Shown: positions 33,466 through 41,499 of the stretch, piece by piece | How the letters are laid out: each line of letters begins with the position of its first letter | Position numbering within the stretch: the first letter of the stretch is position 1 | Assembly: GCA_046598395.1 (NCBI GenBank) | Contig: JBKJIQ010000033.1 | Coordinates: 1-52,715 of the forward strand | Origin: JAENVU01 sp046598395 | GTDB lineage: Bacteria > Actinomycetota > Acidimicrobiia > IMCC26256 > JAENVU01 | Reading direction: 5' to 3' | Length of the DNA: 52,715 bases | The notes under the pieces: generated by a model | What the model was told of the DNA's origin: nothing | The model's database searches: none | What the model saw: the letters and a program-made list of their open reading frames with translations, nothing else | Made by a program: the position numbers and the translations under genes

Positions 33466-34560
33466 TCAGTCGGATGGGTTCCGACGCCCCCACGTGAGCG
33501 CTCGCACCCGGAACCGGACCGATCGGTCCGAGCTCCACGGCGCATACGGCGCGAGCAAGAGCCCCGCCAGCGTCACCAAGACGACGTCGTAGTTGACCCG
33601 CCAGCCCGAGAAGTCGCGCCACGCCTGGTCGCGATCGGCAACGAGCGGAACCCCCGCGGCCTCGAGTTCCCGGCACGCGGCTTCCCATTCATCGCGCCCA
33701 ATCGTGATGGCATCGCCCGGTTGGGGGGCCGATGGGTGCTGAATGGAGAAGAAGTCGCCAATCGCTCGTAGCGCGGTGAACCCTGAGCGCACACACAACC
33801 CGGCCATCGGCTGGAACGGCACATCAACCGTGGAGTTCACCAGCGCGGCGGCGTCGAGAATCGCTCCCGCACTCGTGATCCATGATCGATGCGGCGTGGG
33901 CGATCGAAAGAAATTCAGCAGCGGTAACGAGGTGTGCGTCTCCTCGAGTTCCGCGAACCAGAGCTCGAATCGATCCCACAACTCGTCGAGATCATCGAGG
34001 CGCCCAATCCGTTGTGCTCGCACCAAGAGGTCCACCGCTCGCGGTGGCGTTCCCGCCCGTGACGACAAGTACGCCACCAGTACTTCGCGACGCGAGAAGG
34101 CGCTGTACAGCGTGGGGAGGTAGGCGATGAGCAGCGCCACCAGCCCGAGCCCGAACGCGGCCGCCCCGAAACTCACGATGGTCCCGACCGTTCCCTCCGG
34201 ACGTTCGAAACCAAGTGTGAAGAGCGAAGACCCCGCCGTCGTGAACGCTGACTGCAGCCCCTGACCTTCGACCGACAAGAAGATCAACGTGAAGGCAACC
34301 ATGAGCATGCCGAGCCACACCGCGACCAACGCCAGGAGAACGATCGGCGAGTACATCGCCATCACGCGGTCCCGCTGTTCGTAGGTGCGAGCGAACCGCA
34401 CCCTGAGGTCGAAGACCTTGCGCACCGCGACCGACACCATCCGCGTCAAACCCACCACGGCACCACGAGGGAGCACGAAGGTACGAACCGCGGCATCGAC
34501 CACAACGGCGATGAACGCGAGTCCGGCAATCCACAGTGCGATGTCGCCGATCATCTTCAT
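33466..34560 (-). CDS. Membrane protein with ion-channel-like pore region
   Basis: 364 residues. Membrane spans are predicted at IGDIALWIAGLAFIAVVVDA (N-terminus), IVLLALVAVWLGMLMVAFTL, and FGAAAFGLGLVALLIAYLPT. Between the last two lies SAFTTAGSSLFTLGFERP, which has the shape of a potassium-channel pore helix and filter, but reads TLGFE instead of TVGYGD. The remaining C-terminal 200 residues are cytoplasmic, helical and unrecognised, ending with another hydrophobic stretch VVLVTLAGLLLAPYA. It may be a channel-derived protein of altered selectivity or with no conduction. Confidence 0.7.
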   Translation of the reverse strand: MKMIGDIALWIAGLAFIAVVVDAAVRTFVLPRGAVVGLTRMVSVAVRKVFDLRVRFARTYEQRDRVMAMYSPIVLLALVAVWLGMLMVAFTLIFLSVEGQGLQSAFTTAGSSLFTLGFERPEGTVGTIVSFGAAAFGLGLVALLIAYLPTLYSAFSRREVLVAYLSSRAGTPPRAVDLLVRAQRIGRLDDLDELWDRFELWFAELEETHTSLPLLNFFRSPTPHRSWITSAGAILDAAALVNSTVDVPFQPMAGLCVRSGFTALRAIGDFFSIQHPSAPQPGDAITIGRDEWEAACRELEAAGVPLVADRDQAWRDFSGWRVNYDVVLVTLAGLLLAPYAPWSSDRSVRFRVRALTWGRRNPSD

Positions 34561-34604
34561 GGGTAAGAACCCGTCGTCATCCCATCCCTCATCGAGCCCG
34601 GCAT

Positions 34605-34624
34605 GGCCGATCGTCTCATCGGCC
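34605..34624 (-). terminator. Hairpin between arfB and the membrane-protein gene
   Basis: GGCCGAT (34605-34611) and ATCGGCC (34618-34624) form a perfect 7-bp stem with loop CGTCTC. It lies 24 nt after the arfB stop on the minus strand and 45 nt before the next start. A T tract is absent. Confidence 0.4.
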
Positions 34625-34647
34625 GGTCCGTGGTCCTACTGGCCGGC

Positions 34648-35127
34648 CTACCCGTCATCATCATGACGCGGTTGTTGTCGGTTGCGTTTCGTGTCGGAGC
34701 GCTGACGCTTCGTGGTCAGGCGTTCTTGTCGGGCGCCCCGAGTTGGTTTGGTATCGCGTCTGGGTGCATCGACGCGCAATGCCTCAGCCAGCCGTGCGAC
34801 GAGGCGCTCGAGCGCAACCTCTCGATTGCGGGACTGCGACCGACTATCGGACGAGACCGCGCGCACGACCGGGCCAAGTCGAGCGATGACCAACGCCCTT
34901 TGACGCGTCGACAGCGACGGGGAATCGCGCACATCGAGGATGACCTCAACTCGAGTATCGGAGGTATTGGCGTGCTGGCCGCCGGGACCACCGGAACGAC
35001 TGACCCGCCACTGGAGCTCCCCCGGGTCAAGGGTCGCAGTCGAGCTAATCCGGATCCGAGCGCGGAGCACACCGTCGAACGTAGCGGCCGCGGGCCCCGA
35101 CGATTGCCCAGTTTCCTCCTGAACCAC
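34648..35127 (-). CDS. arfB: Ribosome-rescue peptidyl-tRNA hydrolase (ArfB/YaeJ-like)
   Basis: A 159-residue small release-factor-like protein. The catalytic GGQ motif is in SRSGGPGGQHANTSDTRVEV, and a basic C-terminal tail (TTKRQRSDTKRNRQQPR) would enter the mRNA channel of stalled ribosomes. It hydrolyses peptidyl-tRNA when no stop codon is in the A site. The frame opens with GTG 35127; ArfB similarity begins only at VLRARIRISS, so GTG 35070 (about 140 residues) is a likely alternative start. Upstream is the strong promoter of the divergent oligopeptide operon. Confidence 0.88.
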   Translation of the reverse strand: MVQEETGQSSGPAAATFDGVLRARIRISSTATLDPGELQWRVSRSGGPGGQHANTSDTRVEVILDVRDSPSLSTRQRALVIARLGPVVRAVSSDSRSQSRNREVALERLVARLAEALRVDAPRRDTKPTRGARQERLTTKRQRSDTKRNRQQPRHDDDG

Positions 35128-35139
35128 CAGCGATGATGG

Positions 35140-35168
35140 TTGACAACCGCGGCTTCACTTCCTACCTT
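35140..35168 (+). promoter_or_regulatory. Strong promoter of the second oligopeptide ABC operon
   Basis: TTGACA (35140-35145), a 17-nt spacer and TACCTT (35163-35168) match the sigma-70 consensus layout well. The start would be near 35175, giving a leader of about 95 nt before GTG 35270. The leader contains GGCGCATGCGC and the Shine-Dalgarno GGGGGG. Confidence 0.6.
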
Positions 35169-35269
35169 GCGGGACCTCAGGTGGCGCGGTCATGATCCCG
35201 GGCCACATCGACCAAACATCGCAACACCGAACACCGGCGCATGCGCGTCGGTCTCATTGGGGGGAAATC

Positions 35270-36928
35270 GTGCGACAGACCACGACAGCACGTCGGCGGG
35301 CGCCATTCTTTTTCATCGCACTGCTCACGCTGGTGGCGCTCTTCGCCGCGGCGTGCGGCAGCAGCTCCGGCAGCAAGACCGGCGGCGGAACGACGCCGAC
35401 CAGCGGCGCCGATGCGGGAAAGCCACAGTACGGCGGGACCGTCACCTATTCGATCGAAGGCAAAACCACGGCCTTCTGTCCGCCACGCGGCCAGTTCGCG
35501 ATCTCGGCGATCATGGTGGTGAGCGCGCTGTACGACACGCTGACCCAGCCCACCCAGGACCCCAACGTCTTCGCGCCGTACCTGGCCAAGTCGGTGGAGC
35601 CGAACGCTGACTTCACCCAATGGACCATCGTGGCGCGCCCCGGCGTCAAATTCCACGACGGCACACCACTCGACGGTGCAGCCATCAAGCAGAACATCGA
35701 CGAGTGGAAGAAGGGCATTCTGCTGGGCTTCGTCTTCGAGAACATCCTCTCGACTGCAGTCACCGCACCTGACACTGTTGTGGTGACGATGAAGTCGCCG
35801 TGGGTCGCGTTCCCGGCGTACCTCTGGACGACTGGCCGGACGGGCATCGCCGCACCGGCGCAACTCAACGCGGGTCCTGCGTGTGACACGCTCCTCATCG
35901 GGACCGGCCCCTTCAAGCTCAAGAGCTTCGATCCCACGTCGGGCGATGTCAGCACGGTGAAGAACGAGAACTACTGGCGCAAGGGCCTTCCGTACCTGGA
36001 CGGCCTGAACTTCAAGCCGCAGGAAGAGAGTTCTTCTCGCCTCACCGGCATCCAGGGTGGCGACATCGACGTCACCCACAGCAGCGGTGGCAAAGACCTC
36101 AACACCCTCAAGACCAACGCTCCGAACGCGACGATCGTGCTCGAGCCCGACGGCCGGATGGAGATCTCCCACCAGCTCAACAACGTGACCCGGCCGCCAC
36201 TCGATGACGTCGATGCTCGCCGGGCGGTGGGTCTCGCGGTCGACCGCAACCGACTCAACCAACTCTCCAACGACGGAACCAGTCGCTTGGCCGATCAGGT
36301 CTTCGACACCAAGGTCATGGGCTACCTGCCAAACTTGAAGTACCCGGCCCAAAACATCGCGGCTTCCAAGAAGCTGGTGGCGAAGTACAAGGCTGCACAC
36401 GGTGGCAAGTTCGAATTCTCGATCCAGTCCACGTTCGACCAGTCAACCCAGCAGCTCTTCCAGGAAGTGAAGCGCCAGCTCGCCGTAGTGGGCATCACCG
36501 TCAATCTGCCCAAGCCGGTGGACCAGGCAACCATTATCAGCCAGGCCATCGGCGGTGCCGTCGACAGCTTTGGCTGGCGGAACTACCCGGGCCAGGACCC
36601 GGACACGCTCTACGTCTGGTTCAAGGGCAAGTCGATCGTGAACTTCAACCACATCGATGACCCCATCATGAACAAGGCACTGGACGACGGGCGGACAAAC
36701 AGTGACCCCGCGGTCCGCAAGAAGGCCTACGAGACCTTCAACAAGCGGATGACCGACCAGGTGTACAACTTCTGGACCTGGTACACGCAGTGGTTCGTGG
36801 CCACCCAGCCCAACGTTCACGGCATCGTGGGCGAGCCGCTGCCCGACGCGGCCGGCAACCCCACGGGCAAGCCGGTCCCGATGGTCGCCGGCATCCACCA
36901 GACCGTCGGAATGTGGAAGTCGAAGTAA
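35270..36928 (+). CDS. Oligopeptide-type ABC transporter substrate-binding lipoprotein (second system)
   Basis: A 552-residue SBP family 5 protein. GTG 35270 is placed 6 nt after GGGGGGA; the signal peptide (RRAPFFFIALLTLVALF) ends at the lipobox AAAC. Family features include YGGTVTYSIEG, WTIVARPGVKFHDGTPLDGA, IGTGPFKLKSF and NENYWRKGLPYLDG. It is not a close copy of the SBP at 25944-27527. Binding of a hydrophobic or peptide-like ligand is expected, but specificity is unknown. The gene leads a complete five-gene operon. Confidence 0.92.
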   Translation: MRQTTTARRRAPFFFIALLTLVALFAAACGSSSGSKTGGGTTPTSGADAGKPQYGGTVTYSIEGKTTAFCPPRGQFAISAIMVVSALYDTLTQPTQDPNVFAPYLAKSVEPNADFTQWTIVARPGVKFHDGTPLDGAAIKQNIDEWKKGILLGFVFENILSTAVTAPDTVVVTMKSPWVAFPAYLWTTGRTGIAAPAQLNAGPACDTLLIGTGPFKLKSFDPTSGDVSTVKNENYWRKGLPYLDGLNFKPQEESSSRLTGIQGGDIDVTHSSGGKDLNTLKTNAPNATIVLEPDGRMEISHQLNNVTRPPLDDVDARRAVGLAVDRNRLNQLSNDGTSRLADQVFDTKVMGYLPNLKYPAQNIAASKKLVAKYKAAHGGKFEFSIQSTFDQSTQQLFQEVKRQLAVVGITVNLPKPVDQATIISQAIGGAVDSFGWRNYPGQDPDTLYVWFKGKSIVNFNHIDDPIMNKALDDGRTNSDPAVRKKAYETFNKRMTDQVYNFWTWYTQWFVATQPNVHGIVGEPLPDAAGNPTGKPVPMVAGIHQTVGMWKSK

Positions 36929-36988
36929 AGCAGTAACCAGACGAGGAGACCACGCGATCGCGAGCCGGACGGACTGAAGGGAGATCTC

Positions 36989-37987
36989 ATGAGAACCGCA
37001 TTCTTCAAGTTCGTCCGGCTCCTGATCGTGGTCTTCATCGTCACGTTCTTGTCGTTCTCGATGCTCAAGCTCCAAGAGGCAACATCGGGATCGACCATCA
37101 TCGACAAGGTTGCTCCATTCGGAAGTCCCGCCGCCAAGGCACGCCTGCGCGAATCGCTTCACCTCAATGAGTCGTTCTTTGCTCAGTACGGGATCTGGAT
37201 CGGGGACGCGGTCCGGGGAGACTTCGGGCTCAAGTACACCGGCACCGGAGAAAACGCGACCACCGGCACGCCCGTGAGCGAGATCGTCCGGACCGAACTC
37301 CCCGTCTCGATCGAGCTGATGATCTATGCGCAGATCCTCGCCTTACTCGTCGCGCTACCACTCGGGATCTACACCGCCTATAAGAACGGCTCCAAGTTCG
37401 ACAAGATCGCAAATATCACGATGTTCGCGATGCTCGCGATGCCAGCGTTCCTGGCCGCGCTCGTGCTCCAGATCGGCGCCGCGAACAACCCGAGTTGGGG
37501 TCTTCCCACGCAGTACATCGGTGTCGGTGACTTCCCGCTCAGTCCATTCGACCTGGAGAACTGGAAACAGATGCTCCTGCCCACGATCAGTCTGGCGATC
37601 GCGCAGATCGCGGTCTATATGCGCCTGTTGCGCTCGGACATGATCGCCACCCTGCAAGAAGATTTCATCACCACAGCAAAGTCCAAGGGCATTCCGGCGC
37701 GGCGGGTCTTGTTGCGCCACGCGTTCAGGCCTTCGAGCCTCACCCTGCTGACCGTCGCGGGACTTAACGTCGGCGCACTCATCAGTGGGGCCATCATCGT
37801 CGAGCAGATCTTCAACCTCCCCGGTATCGGCTACGAACTCGTGCGTTCGATCCTCGGCAGTCAGGTCATCGAGACCCAAGCCATCATTGCCATCATCGCC
37901 ATCATCTACGTGCTCGTGAACTTCGTGATCGACATCCTCTACACCGTCCTCGACCCTCGGATTCGCCATGCCCGAGCAATTGCCTGA
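36989..37987 (+). CDS. Oligopeptide-type ABC transporter permease (DppB-like, second system)
   Basis: 332 residues. The first span is LLIVVFIVTFLSFSMLKL. The hallmark GAIIVEQIFNLPGIGYEL is near the C-terminus, and the coupling loop is TTAKSKGIPARRVLLRHAFR. The N-terminal periplasmic part lacks the usual PGDP motif after the first span and instead has QEATSGSTIIDKVAPFG. ATG 36989 has AAGGGAGA upstream, 60 nt after the SBP gene. Confidence 0.92.
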   Translation: MRTAFFKFVRLLIVVFIVTFLSFSMLKLQEATSGSTIIDKVAPFGSPAAKARLRESLHLNESFFAQYGIWIGDAVRGDFGLKYTGTGENATTGTPVSEIVRTELPVSIELMIYAQILALLVALPLGIYTAYKNGSKFDKIANITMFAMLAMPAFLAALVLQIGAANNPSWGLPTQYIGVGDFPLSPFDLENWKQMLLPTISLAIAQIAVYMRLLRSDMIATLQEDFITTAKSKGIPARRVLLRHAFRPSSLTLLTVAGLNVGALISGAIIVEQIFNLPGIGYELVRSILGSQVIETQAIIAIIAIIYVLVNFVIDILYTVLDPRIRHARAIA

Positions 37988-38939
37988 CGGCGGCCACGAG
38001 CTCATCACCGAGCTCGAGCGCGACCACCAGACTCATAACATGCCCACCGACGGTGGGACCCTCATGTTCGCGGCAGTCGAAGCCGGGTCGCCGACGGGCA
38101 CATCCAAAAAGAAAACCATTGGTTTCGGTGGCTGGCTCTGCATCGTCTGGCTGGTGCTGTTGGCGGCGATCGCGATCGCGGGCTTCGTCACCGGTCAGCA
38201 CATCCCGGGTCTCCCCGACCCGAAGAACGACGTCGGTGATTTCAAGCTCGATATGTTCTCGTCGGGCCACATCTTGGGCACTGACAGCAGTGGCCAGGAC
38301 ATTCTGTCGCTCGTCGTCAACGGTGCGAGTGCATCCATGGCGATCGGTGTGTTCTCCATCCTGATCGGATTCACCGTGGGCGGGCTCTTTGGCATCTTTG
38401 CCGGATACTTCAAAGGCAAGGTCGGCGCGGTCCTCGGCTCGACTACCGACATTCTGCTGGCCTTTCCACCGTTGGTGCTCGCCATCTCGATCGTCACGTT
38501 CATGGGCAACTCCATCAGCTGGGTGATCGTGGCCCTCGCCATTGTTTCGGTTCCCGTGCTCGCCCGTATTGCTCGTGCCGCCACACTCTCGTGGGCGGAA
38601 CGCGAGTTCGTCACCGCGGCGCGTGCCCAGGGCGCCAAGCACGGGAGGGTGATGCTGCGCGAGTTGGTGCCCAATGTGCTCCCCGCGATGCTGTCGATCG
38701 CGCTCCTCGGAGTAGCGGTGGTCATCGTCGCCGAAGCCGGTCTCGCCATCGTGGGCGCCGGCGTGAACTCCGACACCATCACGTGGGGTGCCATCATCAA
38801 CAGCGGACGTCCGGACATCACCGAGGCGCCCCACATTGTGCTGATCCCTTCGTTCGTCATCTTCGTCACGGTGATGGCGCTCAACTATCTCGGCGACGCA
38901 CTCCAAGCGAAGTTCGCCGTGCGCGAGAGTGCACTGTGA
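37968..38939 (+). CDS. Oligopeptide-type ABC transporter permease (DppC-like, second system)
   Basis: 323 residues. About 45 polar N-terminal residues are followed by a membrane span (WLCIVWLVLLAAIAIAGF), then HILGTDSSGQDILSLVVNGA, the DppC hallmark. The coupling loop is TAARAQGAKHGRVMLRELVP. ATG 37968 overlaps the DppB gene by 20 nt. A later ATG (38040, MPTDGG) cannot be excluded. The stop overlaps the next start (GTGA). Confidence 0.92.
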   Translation: MPEQLPDGGHELITELERDHQTHNMPTDGGTLMFAAVEAGSPTGTSKKKTIGFGGWLCIVWLVLLAAIAIAGFVTGQHIPGLPDPKNDVGDFKLDMFSSGHILGTDSSGQDILSLVVNGASASMAIGVFSILIGFTVGGLFGIFAGYFKGKVGAVLGSTTDILLAFPPLVLAISIVTFMGNSISWVIVALAIVSVPVLARIARAATLSWAEREFVTAARAQGAKHGRVMLRELVPNVLPAMLSIALLGVAVVIVAEAGLAIVGAGVNSDTITWGAIINSGRPDITEAPHIVLIPSFVIFVTVMALNYLGDALQAKFAVRESAL

Positions 38940-40042
38940 GCACCCGTCGCCGTCGCAGCCACGCCGGAGCGGAACGGTTCGAAGCTGCACCCGCCGAGGG
39001 TCCCCTCCTCAACGTCGTCGACCTCAAGACCGCGTTCAAAACCTCGCGCGGGCTGGCGCGCGCAGTGGACGGCGTTTCGCTCTCCCTCGAGCGGGGTCGC
39101 ACCCTGGGAATCGTCGGCGAGTCGGGTTCGGGGAAATCGGTCCTGTCGCGCAGCATCATGGGGCTGCTCCCGAAAAGCAATGTGGTGCGCTCGGGTGCCA
39201 TCAACTTCGAGGGCCACGACCTGATCAACGCAACCAATGCCGAACTTCGCACTCTCTGGGGTTCGCAGATGGCGATGGTGTTCCAGGACCCGATGACCTC
39301 ACTCAATCCGGTGATGAAGATCGGGAACCAGATCACCGAAGTACTGCGCCAACACCTCGACATCACCAAGGACTATTCGAAAGAGCTGGCCCTCGCCCTG
39401 GTACAAAGCGTGGGCATCCCTGAGTCAGAACGACGGCTGAACGAGTACCCGCACCAGATGTCCGGCGGAATGCGCCAGCGGGTGGTGATCGCAATCGCCA
39501 TTGCGTGCGGACCCAAACTTCTCTTCGCCGACGAACCCACGACCGCGCTCGACGTGACCGTCCAGGCCCAGATCCTGGACCTGCTCCAAGAACAGCAACG
39601 GGAACGGTTCATGGCGATGATCCTCGTCACCCACGACCTCGGCGTTGTCGCTGGACGCGCCGATGAGATCGCGGTGATGTACGCCGGGCGCATCGTGGAG
39701 AAGGCGCCGACCCGCACCCTGTTCAAGGGACTCAGCCACCCCTACACCGAAGCGCTCCTGCGCTCGATCCCGAAACTCGGGGCACCCAGCCATACTCGCC
39801 TCAGTGCGATCGGCGGCCGCCCCCCGGACATCATCAACCCGCCAAGCGGCTGCAAATTCTCGCCACGTTGTCCCTATGTCCAGCCCAAGTGCACCCAGGA
39901 GGAACCACCGTTGGTCGATGCCGCGGATCCTGGCCACCAGTTCCGCTGTTGGATCCCGGTCGGAACGCCTGAGAACCGGGCCGCGTTGGAAGCCAACCAA
40001 CGGGCCGGACTCGAGTCCGCGGTCGCAGTAGGAGCGCCCTAA
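38936..40042 (+). CDS. Oligopeptide-type ABC transporter ATPase (DppD-like)
   Basis: 368 residues. Walker A GESGSGKSV, Q-loop MVFQDPMTSLNPV, signature MSGGMRQR, Walker B LLFADEPTTALD, and the family's C-terminal Cys motif GCKFSPRCPYVQPKC. GTG 38936 overlaps the permease stop; the longer frame to 38591 lies inside the permease gene and is rejected. It is translationally coupled to the DppF gene (TAATG at 40040). Confidence 0.93.
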   Translation: MSTRRRRSHAGAERFEAAPAEGPLLNVVDLKTAFKTSRGLARAVDGVSLSLERGRTLGIVGESGSGKSVLSRSIMGLLPKSNVVRSGAINFEGHDLINATNAELRTLWGSQMAMVFQDPMTSLNPVMKIGNQITEVLRQHLDITKDYSKELALALVQSVGIPESERRLNEYPHQMSGGMRQRVVIAIAIACGPKLLFADEPTTALDVTVQAQILDLLQEQQRERFMAMILVTHDLGVVAGRADEIAVMYAGRIVEKAPTRTLFKGLSHPYTEALLRSIPKLGAPSHTRLSAIGGRPPDIINPPSGCKFSPRCPYVQPKCTQEEPPLVDAADPGHQFRCWIPVGTPENRAALEANQRAGLESAVAVGAP

Positions 40043-41466
40043 TGGCCGGCAGTGGCACCGCGCATCTTCGTCCGGCGGATCAGTCGCTCTTGCGGATCGA
40101 GAACCTGGTGGTGGAGTTCCCCATCGGACGCACGGGGCTCAAGGTCAACGCCGTCTCCGGCGTGAGCATCGACGTGTTGCCGGGAGAAACCCTCGGCCTC
40201 GTGGGCGAGTCGGGCTGCGGCAAGTCGACGATGGGCAAGGCCGTCATGCAGCTCGTGCGCGCGACCTCAGGTTCCGTGCTCTTCGAGTCCAAGGAACTCA
40301 CCACACTCTCCGGCGAGTTGCTGCGCGAGACCCGTCCCAAGCTGCAGATGATTTTCCAGGACCCGATCTCGTCGCTCAACCCACGGAGGCGAGTGCGCGA
40401 CATCGTGCGAGAAGGCCTCGACATCTGGAAGATCGGCGACAAAGAGTCTCGGATGCGTCGAGTCAACGAGGTGCTCGACACGGTCGGCATCGATCCCACC
40501 GTTGCCGGCCCCAAACGGCCCCATGAGTTCTCCGGCGGCCAGTGTCAGCGCATTTCCATTGCCCGAGCCGTGGCCACCGAGCCCAAGCTCATCATCTGTG
40601 ACGAGCCGGTCTCCGCGCTCGACGTGTCGGTACAAGCTCAGATCCTGAACCTGCTCGAGGACATGAAGCAGAAGTATGGGCTCACGCTCATCTTCATTGC
40701 CCATGACCTCGCGGTCGTGAAGAACGTGAGTGACAAGGTCGCGGTCATGTACCTCGGCAAGATGTGCGAGTTCGCCCAGCCCGATGAGCTGTACGCGCAC
40801 CCCGCGCATCCGTACACGGCAGCGTTGCTCAGTGCGATTCCCGAACCCGATCCTGATTCGCACCTCAAGGAACGCTCCGGTGTGGGTGGGGAGATCCCGT
40901 CGCCGGTATCTCCGCCGTCAGGTTGCCGGTTCCGTACCCGGTGCCCTGCGGCACAGGACATCTGCGCGTCCGACGAGCCGATCGTGCGAGAAGTGCGCCC
41001 CGCCCATTTCGTGGCGTGCCACTTCCCCCTCGGCGACATCACGGTGACCACATCGCACGCCGCGGTTGCTGCTGCTGCAGTCGCGTCACCGCCACCTATG
41101 CCGGTTGCGATGCCCGATCCCGTTCCTCCCGTTCCCGCGGCCAATCTCGCCCCACCGCTGCTGGACCCGCCGCCGGCTCCCTCACCTGCGCCGGTACCGG
41201 TGTTCGAAGACTCCTGGTTGTCCGGTTCGGTCACGCCCGAGAAAGCCACGCCGGAGATCCGCCCACCCGTGGTCGACTGGACCCCCGAACCCGTGGTCGT
41301 GTCACCTCCTCCCCCCCCTTCACCTCCTCCGCCGCCTCCTTCACCGCTTCCGCCCCCGGAACCAGTGGTCGAACCCGAGGCCGCGCCCGCACCACTCGAT
41401 GTCTCGTCGCTCGACACTCTCCTCCCCGACCGCTCCAAGGGCGGATCGATCTCCCCGGACTCTTAG
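40042..41466 (+). CDS. Oligopeptide-type ABC transporter ATPase (DppF-like) with proline-rich C-terminal tail
   Basis: 474 residues, whereas DppF is usually about 330. The core (1-333) is normal: Walker A GESGCGKST, Q-loop MIFQDPISSLNP, signature FSGGQCQR, Walker B LIICDEP, and Cys motif GCRFRTRCPAAQDIC. From about 334 to the end it is an unstructured, Pro/Ala/Val-rich tail with a poly-proline core (421-440) that ends in SLDTLLPDRSKGGSIS. No domain is recognisable there. Consecutive prolines would need EF-P for efficient translation. The coding strand carries a run of eight C at 41311-41318, a possible slippage site. Confidence 0.9.
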   Translation: MAGSGTAHLRPADQSLLRIENLVVEFPIGRTGLKVNAVSGVSIDVLPGETLGLVGESGCGKSTMGKAVMQLVRATSGSVLFESKELTTLSGELLRETRPKLQMIFQDPISSLNPRRRVRDIVREGLDIWKIGDKESRMRRVNEVLDTVGIDPTVAGPKRPHEFSGGQCQRISIARAVATEPKLIICDEPVSALDVSVQAQILNLLEDMKQKYGLTLIFIAHDLAVVKNVSDKVAVMYLGKMCEFAQPDELYAHPAHPYTAALLSAIPEPDPDSHLKERSGVGGEIPSPVSPPSGCRFRTRCPAAQDICASDEPIVREVRPAHFVACHFPLGDITVTTSHAAVAAAAVASPPPMPVAMPDPVPPVPAANLAPPLLDPPPAPSPAPVPVFEDSWLSGSVTPEKATPEIRPPVVDWTPEPVVVSPPPPPSPPPPPPSPLPPPEPVVEPEAAPAPLDVSSLDTLLPDRSKGGSISPDS

Positions 41467-41499
41467 CCCCAACGATCGACGCCGCAGGGCAGTCGCCGA

